Shown piece by piece: positions 22,089 to 34,000 of a stretch of 64,000 bases of DNA. Position numbers and translations under genes: made by a program. Source of the DNA: Megaustenia siamemsis. Lineage: Eukaryota > Mollusca > Gastropoda > Stylommatophora > Ariophantidae. The stretch spans positions 69,049,087 to 69,113,086 of the forward strand of contig JAVIAB010000073.1 in NCBI GenBank assembly GCA_032433765.1. Direction: 5' to 3'. Position 1 is the stretch's first letter, and each line of letters opens with the position of its first letter. Under the pieces are notes generated by a model that saw only the letters and a list, made by a program, of their open reading frames with translations, did no database searches and was not told where the DNA came from.

Positions 22089-25000
22089 TAGTAATGGAAT
22101 TTTTACTAACAGTTTAACAAACAGAATGAAGAAAAGTAATAAAAAATTTTAATGGATGTCTTGATTAATGAAAATCCACTAACTAAGTGCTGCGAGGAAA
22201 ATTAAATATATGCTTTAGAGAAGAATGGAATATTTTGAAAGTAAAAAGACACATTGGGATACCACCAAAGAGTGAAATCCATGTTCAGAAATGAACAATA
22301 TTAGAGTCATGACTTTACAAAATCAGATAATAAAACATTAGACTATCATTTACAGATTGAGAACAAAACTGGTATCAGACAAGAATGTAGACTAAAAATG
22401 GTATAGCTAAGCTTTCCTTTGGTGGAACACCTGTACATTCCTGTTCCAGGATAAAGACAGATCTTGAAAGTGTTAATTCATATAAATACCAGAAGTTATA
22501 TTTATAGTATTCAAATATGTTCCTGCAGTGCCTGGTTAGGATAAAGCATGAACCATTTCTTTAAACACCTGATAATAATTGAATAATGCTTTAATATGTG
22601 TTTCTAATTCTTCTCTCTGTCTCTACTAACATAATCCCTACCTTGCATAATCCTGTCTGCCACTGACCAGCTGCGGATTGCTTTGAGTTGGGCAGACTGT
22701 CCTACATACAGAAGGATTACTACCACACCACTTTGTGGATGGAGCAAGCTCTTGCTGAGCATGATAAAAACAATACTTTGAAGATGGAAACAGAGAGAAA
22801 ACTGAGAAATCAGGAGGAGGAGAAAAATGACATCAGAGAAGAAGATTTGTCAAAGTTTGAAGTGGACCCAGCAGAAGTCATGGATTATCTGGCATTTTCT
22901 AGCTTTGAGGTGAGGGTCTGTCTGTTAGTTTATTTCACTCCATTTCTTCTTTCTATTCATATTTACCTTATTTCTGGTTTATATATACTCTGAGAAGTTT
23001 TACTGTTTTGTTTTCTCATCACTTGTTATTTTCAATGTTAAAATTTCTGTGCACTAAAAAATGCCACAACTTAATCTTTTTAGAATGTAATGTGCATCCT
23101 AATAACCAATATATTTATTTGTTGTTTGTATAAACTTCTAATTTTGTAATGAAAAAAGGTGACTAACCATCTAATTGACATAACTGCTCATTATTAATCT
23201 GCATGTTGGATTGATAGTTGGTGTATTCTTTATTTGGGACGATTCAGGCTCTTCTAGGTTTCGCACAAAATATAGTTACATCTCAGCAATCAACAAAGAA
23301 AAGAATTTGAAAAACACCATATTTTGTGTACAATTTTTTATATTAAGCATGGAATTTTAAGAATAAAACATGTTTAGTAACAAAATAGCAATGTAGTAAT
23401 ACAATTTGTAAATGAATACTAAAATAGCATACACTACACTATAGCATACATTGTAGCATGAAATACAAATTAAAACTTCATAGTGACCTCACAACAGAGT
23501 TTGAACGTAAAGCAAATAAACTAAGTGTGGTTCAGAACAACTATCCAGAACAGTCCTGAATACATATGTACACCACTGATGACGTAAGACATACAAAGAA
23601 AAAATAATACCATCAGGCCCTATGGTGTAAAAGGATTATGGTGTAAGTGCTCCAGTTTTTTTTTGCAATATAAGCAGTTTTTTTAATAATGTGGTCATCA
23701 TCATGCCAGAGTGATCTTTCTTTGTTAGAAAAAAATTAGTTTAAGGTTGGGTGTGCCTAGAATTCATTGATCAAGATTGAATCTGAATTCTTCAGGACAT
23801 AATAACAGTTACAGTAGAGAATGGAAGACTAAGATATGTCTCTGTTCTATTCTATCCATGGAACCAGTTTCATTGAAGTCTGGAATTCCCAATTTCCACT
23901 CCAATTCATGTCACAGCAGTCCTCAAAGTATGTCGGCAAATGCTGTTGTCAAGGTTGACCTCTGTGCATGCTCACTTGATGATTCAAAAAGACTTCCATT
24001 GAAAAGTGAATGTACAGCCACTTCCTTGGTTTAGTCCCATGGAAAAAACATGTTGAAAACAAAGCAACTGAAACAGTCTAAGTGACTACACTAGTCTTTA
24101 CAAAAACAGGGCAAAATTTGCAGCCATTGTACAATATCGGTTATAATGTTAGCAAAATATGTCTCATATTCTGACAACCACAATGAAACAAGATACTTTC
24201 CTACTGGAAAATGTTGTTCAAATTATGCAGCTGATGTTCAGGACATAAACCATACTGTCAGTGTGATCTACAAAACAACTCTGATTGCCACCAAATTGCC
24301 TTATTTTACATGCACTAAATGTCTTACAAGCCCTCAAGAGTAGTAAATTCCCATGAATGAGGAAGGAACTGAACAAACTTGTTTTCAGAAAGTTAAATAA
24401 CAGTTAACTACATCCAAAGTTATTGAAAAAGAATCTCTCGACTCTTGTAAAGAAATAAAAAATTAATTAGATGCATTTGAAAACAAATGTCTGAGGAAAA
24501 TACTTCATGTACCATGAAATGAATTCAAGACCAGTCCAGAAATAAAAGAACAGAAATAAGAGATTATGACAAATCATCTAAAAATATAATCTATGATCAA
24601 GAGAAGAAGATGGATATATGTTAGCTATGTAATGAGAAGAGACAACAGGAAAATTTCAAAGCAATCCCTCAAATGGGAACCAGAGAGTAAGAGAAAAAGA
24701 GACCATCCTAGAGAAACACTAAAAAGAACACTGAGGCAAGAGGCAACAACAGCAGGCTTAAGTTTCCTTGCAGAGGGTGAGAGGCTCACCCAGAACAAGG
24801 AATTATGGTGAGGTACAGCGCTGGTCATGTGCAAAATCTGACACTTAATAGCAAAGATCATTAGACACAAAAGTCTAGAATTTCTGCCATATGTGTCTTC
24901 TTCAGCTAAAAAGGACAATAATAAAAAAAAAAGTAAAGTACCCTCGTTACGTCAAGTGGCGTAAAGGGAATATGGTGTTAGTGAACATAAATTTTACAGA

Positions 25001-28000
25001 CCTTCAGCACATGATTTTTGGGGTAATGTGGTCGGTATTACGCCCGTGCTGTTTTACTTTCCCAGAAAAAAATCCGGTACCCTTGGGATCGAATCCTACT
25101 TCTTGTCCTTTGTAGTCCAGTTCACAAATCACTGAGCTATTGCGGCTCCCATAAAGGACAATAGATAGATAGATATCTCTGATCTCACTGTGACACCAAG
25201 GTTTAACATGATACTTATCTAAGGCATAAGAGAAGAATTTTAAATGTTTGAGAAAAACCATAGATGTCACAAGAAAAGGCAGAATAAAACATGAATACAC
25301 CAGAAAAACTCAGGGAACCAAACCCTTTATCAAACACAAAGAGAAACAAAAAAATAACATTACCTGCCATCTCATAAGCTATAGAACATAACTGGCCACC
25401 TCATAAGGAATAGAACATTACTGGCCATCTCATAAGGAATAGAATATATCTGACCATCTCATAAGGAATAAACTATATTTTACCATCTCATAAGAAATAG
25501 AAAATAACTGGCCATCTCATAAGGGATAGAATATATCTGACCTTCTCATAAGGAATAGAATATATCTGACCATCTCATAAGGAATAGAACATACCTGACC
25601 ATCTCTTAAGGAATAGAACATAACTGGCCATCTCATAAGGAATAGAGCATAACTGGCCATCTCATAAGGAATAGAATATATCTGACCATCTCATAAGGAA
25701 TAGTCAATATCTGACCATCTCATAAGAAGTAGAAAATAACTGGCCATCTCATAAGTTATAGAATATATCTGACCTTCTCATAAGGAATAGAATATATCTG
25801 ACCATCTCATAAGGAATAGAACATACCTGACCATCTCTTAAGGAATAGAACATAACTGGCCATCTCATAAGGAATAGAACATATCTGACCATCTCATAAG
25901 GAATAGAACATAACTGGCCATCTCATAAGGAATAGAATATAACTGGCCATCTCATAAGGAATAGAACATAACTGGCCATCTCATAAGGAATAGAACATAA
26001 CTGGCCATCTCATAAGGAATAGAATATATCTGACCATCTCATAAGGAATAGACTATATCTGACCATCTCATAAGAAATAGAAAATAACTGGCCATTTCAT
26101 AAGGGATAGAATATATCTGACCTTCTCATAAGAAATAGAATATATGTGACCACCTCATAAGGAATAGAACATACCTGACCATCTCTTAAGGAATAGAAAA
26201 TATCTGACCATCTCATAAGGAATAGAACATAACTGGCCATCTCATAAGGAATAGAACACAACTGGCCACCATTAAACGTCAACATCAGATGATGATCTGG
26301 CTTGAGGAAAACCAAACTCAGATGTAAAAACATTATTTTATAAATCCTATGTTGGCATGGACTAACAACCACAAACATAATGCACAGGACAGAGAATTGT
26401 GTCTTCACTGCATGCACAGTAGTAATAAGTTTATTTGCAGTTGTACTTTTGTAATACACTTCATGTATTCCTGCAGATGATTTTTAATAATGTTGTGTCG
26501 ATCTTTATTTTCTTGTTATAAGATATAAGGAGCACTGTACAAATATAGTTTCATTCTATAATGTTGAGCGCTTAATGGAGTATGCACATTTGTAGCATGC
26601 ATTAATGTCTGAGATCCAGTATCACATCACATAATAATATCAAATATATAAGTATATATTTACTGAAGGAAACTCTTATTGCTATAATATTGCTCCTACA
26701 TAACTTATATTTATTCAAATGTCATTTGTTAGTGAAGTATAGGGACAGTAAAAGAAACAAAAATACCATGGTGGAAATCACATATAGCAATAGGAAACTC
26801 TTTATACAGAGCTTTGCAGTAGGAGGCAATCCCTTATTGTGACCCCGTCAAGTCAGTGTTTCAGCTCTTTAGCTTGTTGACACTCTAGTGGAGGTGGGCC
26901 CCTCTGAGTCATGACTCCCAGGCATCATCCTTCTGCTGCATTGAACTCTAAAGTTGACAATATATTCAGCACACAATAACTATACCTATTCTGCTTAACA
27001 CTTCTGGTCGAGTCTACTGTCCTTATTCGGTCGCACATGACTGTCTCAGCTTTAACCTGTTGATGTCCTCTTCATGGTGGCAGCAGTCTAAAATGGCTTG
27101 TACTCCATCAGATGTCCATTATGTATTCTCATATGGCTGCTTCTTATCATTGAGTAATTCGGGTCGGTAGCTGATAATAGGTGATGACAATACGTCAGGC
27201 TGGGAACTTCACTCTTTTGAACAGTCGATACTGCAAACATGGGGTGTAGCTCATGTACGATCAATGTTGTAAATTCTTATTGCCTTATCATCCGTGCCTT
27301 GGATATTCACAGATTAAACTGTTGATGTACTGTTGACTTGAGCAGGAGTCAAGAGAGGTTGATATGTAAATGTAAACACCTAATCGTCTGAGCCTCAGAT
27401 TATTCTGAGTTGATACTCTTTCAGCTGACTCAGCAATAGCATACATTGCTCTTCCTCGCATTCCCCCTTTAATTACTTTCCTCCTTAATAGGTATGAGGC
27501 CACGAACCCTCTGGCACTGACTGGCACAGATATACTATAGTATTAAGAGTTTGCTGAGGAGTAAAAAGTCCTTATAATGTTTTCTAATGTATCAGCACCA
27601 TATTTGATATCAGTCTTTGCACAGTATAAAAGTTGGAAATACAAATAGAAAAGCTTATTTCACATGAGTTGTAAAACATAAAGTAAGGTCAAAAGTTTGG
27701 TAGCAGGGACAAGGGGAAGTAGTATTGAAAAAGGTGCACTCAATTATTGATTTTCATGTTGCACAATTTCATTTAGGGGGGTCTGAGAGTATGTGTGTTT
27801 CAAAATAAGTGTTCCATTTATCTTATTGAGAAATGTTAGCTAAAATTTGTATGAGGGTGTGTACACATTCTGGAATATTCTGTGGTTTTAAATGTGATAT
27901 AGGTTTAAAGTGATATAGAAAACCAGTGCAGTGGTCTTTCTTTCATGAGTTTTGTTGGTATGTTATTTGGATCAGATTTGATAGAATTTGTGAAAAATGA

Positions 28001-31000
28001 AAATATGTAACAAACAAGACACAACACAATATGGTCTAGCAAGTATGAAAGACAAGTAGAAAAGCAGCAAACTATGCAGACAAGTTATATTACATAGCTG
28101 CTTGCTTTAATCTCAAAGCAGCATTTTAGCTGTAATCCTAGAATTTTTATACCATTTATGAATTAAGATGTCTGAATCTGCATCTCACCATTATTATTTT
28201 AAGGCGTGATTTTAAAATAGCAATTTAAATACTCGTAATACTTGTAATATATTCATCATGAACAGAATCCAAGGTGCTGTGGACATTGTTATGTGTGAAC
28301 AACAGGCAAGATTTAGAAAAGGAAAAAGCTGCCTTGATTATATTTTCACCATAAGAATTATATTAGAAGAACATATAGAAAGAGGGAGCCACGATAGCTC
28401 AGTGGTTAGTGAACTGGACTACAAAGGACAAGGGGTAGGGTTCGATCCCAACCGACGGCTTCCGGGTTCACCCAACCTTAAATGGGTTCCGGATTTTTTT
28501 TCTGGGAAAGTGAAGCGGCACGGGCGTAATACCGACCACATTACCCCAAAAATCATGTGCTGAAGGTCTGTAAAATTTATGGTCACTAACACAATATTCC
28601 CTGTACACCACTTGGCGTGACGGGGGTATTTTACTTTTTTTTACTACGTAGAGAAAGACACAAACTACTTCGTCTAAATTTCATTGATTTCAAAAAGGCT
28701 TTCGACAGCATACACAGAGACTCATTGTGGAACATATTTAGACAATATGGAATACCACCAAAAATTATTAACATCCTCAGGGATCTGTATGACAGCTTCT
28801 CATGTGCAGTTCACACAGAGGCAGAATTGAGTGAATGGTTCCAGATTAATACTGAAGTGAAATAAGGATGTATTTTTATCTCCCTTGTTATTTGGAATTG
28901 TCATCGACTTCGTTATAAAAAATGCTGTGCAGGTAACAAAGGCATTGGGTAAACACTTGGATCTCAATTGGAGGACCTTGATTTTGTGGACAATATAGTT
29001 CTTATCAATATCAAAGTGAACATGATGCAAGAAAAAACAAATGTTCTGTCATCAATGACTAGACAATTAGGGCTTGAGATCAACCAAGAAAAGACAAAAG
29101 TAATGAAAAATCAAATTTGCACTGAAGAAAATATATATCTTGAAGGAAAAGCAGTGCATGAAGTAGATTATTTTATGTATCTTGGAAGGTGCACAGATCA
29201 AGGAGACACAAAGAAAGAAATTAGAATCAGAATAGCAAAGGCAGCATTAACTTTCAAAAGCCTTAATGAAATATGGAACTCAAAACTACTAAACACAAAA
29301 ACAAAGTTCAGGGTTTTCAAATCAAATGAATTATCCACCCTAACTTATACATGTGAGAGTTGGAAAACAAATAAAGAAATTGAAATTAAACTAGAAGAAA
29401 ATACTTTGTATACCATGGAATGACTAGTGCAGAAATAAGAGAAATGGCAAAGCATCTAATATCTCACATCGAGGTTCAGCTTGAAATGTTAATTAATTAT
29501 CGATGGGAAAAAAATATGAATACCTCAGAAGATGGAGTTATCTGCCTGTGTGGCGAGGGACCTCTGTGCACATGGCTGCCAGGGAAAAAACAGACTAACA
29601 TGCAAAATTCAGTTCCTTTTCTTTCGGGACTTCGCCAGAGGTGAAAGCTGGCGAGTGGAAAAAACAAACAAACTATAATCAAGAGAAGAAGGTGGTCATA
29701 TGTTGGCTATGTGAAGAGACAACAAGAGAATCTCAAAGCAAGCCCTCAAATGGAAACCAGAGGGGGAAAGAGAAAGAGGTCAACCTAGAGAAACCCTGAA
29801 AAGAACATTGAAATGAGAGGTAACAACAGCAGGCATTAGCTCCCTCACCAAAATTGAGACCCTCATCCAGAACAGAGCTGTTACGAGATAGAATGCTTGT
29901 CCAGTGCAAGGTCTTTTAGTTTGGATAACAAAGATCTTCAGAAAAAAGAGTCTAGAATTTCCACTCTATGTGGTGTCTTCAGCTCGAAAAGACAATGAAT
30001 AGAATATGTGAGTAGATTAATTAGTATAGCATAGGTTCCCTACACACTTGTAATTTTCCATGCCCATAGCAAAAGTTTGAGAGCCGTGATAGCTCAGTGG
30101 TTAGTGAACTGGACTACAAAGGACAAGGGGTAGGGTTTGATCACAACCGACGGCTTCTGGGTTCACCCAGCCTTAAATGGGTACTGGATTTTTTCTGGGA
30201 AATAAAGTGGCACAGGCGTAACACCAACCACCATACCCCAAAAATCATGTGCTTTTAAGGTCTGTAAAATTTATGGTCACTAACACCATATTCCCTGTAC
30301 GCCACTTGGCGTGACAGGGCTCTTTACTCTTTTTTTTTAATGGCAAAAGTTTGGATGATATGGTTGGTATCATGTGAGGCCACCTTTACTTGCCAGAAAA
30401 ATCTCTGGTACCCACTTTTAGAGACTGGATGAACCCCAGAACCATATGGGTCCTAAAGAAAAAAAACATCTGTCACTTCTGAAGATTGAAGACCCTTCTG
30501 ATGAGGAAGTGAGTGCACTAACCACTTAGCTAACCCCTCACTACCAAATCTTCTGTAAGAGATTGACTAATTCCTTATTTCTTGGTGTGAGATATTTAAA
30601 TGTCAGGGCAAATGTTACTAAGATTTTTTTTTCTTTTGCCAGCTTTCACCTCTGATGAAATCCCTAGAGACTAGGAACTGAATTTTGTGTGTTAATCCAT
30701 TTTTCTTTGTCAGTGTGCACACGGGTCCCTTGCCGCACAGGTAGATAACTCTGACTTCGGAGGTGCTCATATTTTTTTCATCCATGAGTATTTGATGTTT
30801 CAAGTCAGGCCTCACTGCTGAGACCAGGAGTGGTTGCCACAGAGAGAAATCATAAATAAAAATCTCCACTGGTTCAGCCAGGATTTGAACTCACAATCTC
30901 TCTGTCTCGAGACCGGTGTCTTGCCTCGAGACAAACCAGTCCCCCATTAAGATATAAGTTATAGCTTTTTGTAACCATCAATCTATCTATTGACTTTTCT

Positions 31001-34000
31001 AACCGTAGCCAGTCCATAGGGCATAGACCCGATACTCTTTCTCTTATCTAAATTTTTATTCTAGCAGTTTTCAATCCTTCTAAAGATTTTTTATCAAATC
31101 TCACCATTTGTCTCTGTTCTGTGCAAGCAACTCTATCTCATTGAGGGAGCCGATTCCTGCTGCTCTTGCCTCTCTGATCAATGTTCTTCTCAGTGTTTCT
31201 CTGGGTCGGCCTCTTTTCCTCTCACCTCTTATTTGCCACATTTTATAACCACCAATGACCATAGAATAATAATATACAAATTATATTCCTGAAATGTTCT
31301 ATGAGCAAGACAACTAAAAGATCAGTAACAGACAGCTGTGTGGAGACAAGAAATGATGGATATTGAGCATTGGCCACTGAAAGTTGTTGATATTTTTTTG
31401 ATAGCCAAAATTTAACATTTATCATGCACACAAATGTAATGGTCCACACTAAATTTATCTTGATTGTTGCTGATCTATGAAAGTTCTGTACTCATTTGTT
31501 CTAATGATAGATCCATCATTTATGTTATCTTAATTCTTTTTAAATAAATTTTTTTTAAAATTAATCTGTGCATGATTGAATAGGCATGATGCATAGCCTC
31601 ATGTAAACTGTAAGTTTAATAATGAAAATAACACTTCAATAAACACTTATTATAATAATGCACGTGAACCTTGCATGACTCCCAAAATGCATGCTATCTA
31701 GATGTTGTGCAAGCAAAACAGTGTTTGCAAGAGAAACTTACAATGCCAGCCTACTATTGTGATAATGTAAAGATAATGTAAATAACCACAGCCTACTATT
31801 GTGATAATGTAAAGATGATGTAAATAACCACAAGCCATAACAATAACCTTTGGATTGGATGATCTGACATCATACCCAGCTGTAGATTGTTTCTTGCTGG
31901 GTTGGCTTAACTATGCAGACAACAATTTTTATCACTGCAGCCTGTGGATGCAGGCAGCATTGGAAATGGAGCCTGAAGAATTGCACAAAACAGTCAGCAG
32001 AAGTGACACTCTTGACTACCTTATTCTTTCCTAGGGGGTGGTAAGTTTCCTTCATATAACATGTTTTTTTTTTCAAACTTAGTTGTAAATATTTTTTTTT
32101 TTACTTATTCCCAAATTATTAATGAATTTTCAAGTAAGGAAAAAGGTGTTATAACTGCTTCAAGTAGAGAGCCTTTGAGGCTTTTAAATTTGTTGTTATC
32201 TTCTGGGTTTCACCAATTTTTTTTTAAGGCACAATCCTGTCTGCATAAGAGGGGGTCTTCTGGGTTATTTTAGATCACAATTGCCATTCAAAAAATGTTA
32301 ATAAAAATTCTGAGTATTTTGTATATGGCCCCTATTGTGAAAATCACTTACCCCGTGTAGGCACTGAGAAGCATCGGGCCCTGAAAAAGACTGTCCTGGG
32401 AATTAAGCCAGCAGATATTGTGTAAAGTGAGAGACTTTCAGTTTGAAATTACTTCATGTATTTGAATTATTTATTATAGCAGCTGCCAGGCAAACATTTG
32501 AAAGTACATATTTTTGCCTTTTTTGGGAGGGTTTTATTTTTCTGAAGTGTCCTGCTGGCTAGTTGTGAATTTTTATAAGTAACATTTTCCCTTCAGCACC
32601 AAATAAAAAAAGAAATATAATGCGTAATGATATCTGTCTATTAAAATTGATATTAAAAATTAAATGCGCTTGCAAGAGAAAAAAATTGTGGATAATTGTT
32701 GTAGTTAAAAAATATAATATTATGATCATTTATACCTTGAAATTGTATGTGTATTAAACAGTTTGGACATACAACTAATAAGTAATCTATACTGGGATCA
32801 AACAGCAATAATAAAATATAACAAAGAGAGCTCTACACCCATTGATATAAAAAGAGGAGTAAGACAGGGATGCATCCTATCACCAAGCTTGTTCAATCTA
32901 TACACTGAGCAAATCTTTAAAAACATCATAGAGATGCCAGGCCTACAAATTAATGGAAAGATAATCAATAACTTAAGATATGCTGGCGATACTGTACTAC
33001 TAGCAGAAAATCCTAAAGACCTACAACAATTACTTAATGAAATAAACATGAGAAGCAAAAAATATGGACTAGATATGAATATCAAAAAGACTAAAACTAT
33101 GATCATAAACAAAGAAAATACTCAAAACCCACAAGTGGATATTAAAATTAAAAGAATAGACCTGGAGACAGTTCAGAACTACAACTACCTTCAACATATT
33201 ATAACCAGTGATGGATAATGTACAACTGAAATAAACAAAAGAGTAGGAATGGCAAAAAATAATTTTAATGTCATGAAGAACATACTAACATCAAAACAAA
33301 TAACACCAGGGCTAAAACTAAGAATAGCAAAATGTTATGTCTTCTCAACATTCCTATATGGTGCAGAAACATGGACATTAGACAAGAAAACAGAACAGAG
33401 AATTAAAGCCTTTGAAATGTGGATATATAGAAGAATAGGTAGAATTGGATGGAAGGAAAAGAAAACAAATGATGAAGTCTTAAAACAACTAAAAATGAAA
33501 GGAGAGCTACCAAGCACAATACAAACAAGACAAATGCGATTTTTGGGCCATGTTAAAAGACACAACAGCCTACTAAAAGTAATCCTGGAGGGGAAAATAC
33601 AAGGTAAAAGAGGCAGAGGCAGACCAAGACTAACATGGATGAGTAATATCAAAAGATGCACAAACCAGCCTATGACAACCTGCACCATCAAAGCAAGAGA
33701 CAGAGCAGAATGGTGTTCCATGGTAGCCAACCTTCGATGCGGAGATGACACTCGATGATGATGATGATGATGGTTAAACAATTTAGCAGCAGAAGAGTAT
33801 TATATGAAGATTGTAAGATTTGCATCTTGACCATGATTTGATAGAAGTATGATGTAGGTGGCATCCTTACAGAAACCTGTGTCCATACTATGTGTGTGTA
33901 GTAGTGCAAGGTGTGTATAAAACATTTGATGTTACACCTGTATGCTATTGATGCAAAACTCCTTAAATATTGTTGAAGAACAAATAGTAGGCCAAAAGCG

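Larger units (their letters stand above)
28254..30010 (+). mobile_element. LINE-E copy with RT, broken by two SINEs
   Basis: Pieces in order: [22 protein letters not shown] motif [20 protein letters not shown] (28670-28730); [14 protein letters not shown]; a degraded motif B/C region with [13 protein letters not shown], where the usual ADD is altered; [33 protein letters not shown]; then the C-terminal region and a tail CTTCAGCTCGAAAAGACAAT ending in AATAGAATA. SINE-1 sits at 28383-28645 and a SINE-2 piece at about 29465-29670. Confidence 0.88.

Noticed and set aside
28383..28460. tRNA gene-like A and B boxes (also in the eight other SINE-1 copies)
   Set aside because: Each is the head of a dispersed SINE with a shared body, tail and target-site duplications, and does not keep a full cloverleaf.
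33335..33781. 148-residue minus-strand frame starting with a His run
   Set aside because: Antisense of the LINE-A C-terminus; the His run is the GATGAT tail read backwards.
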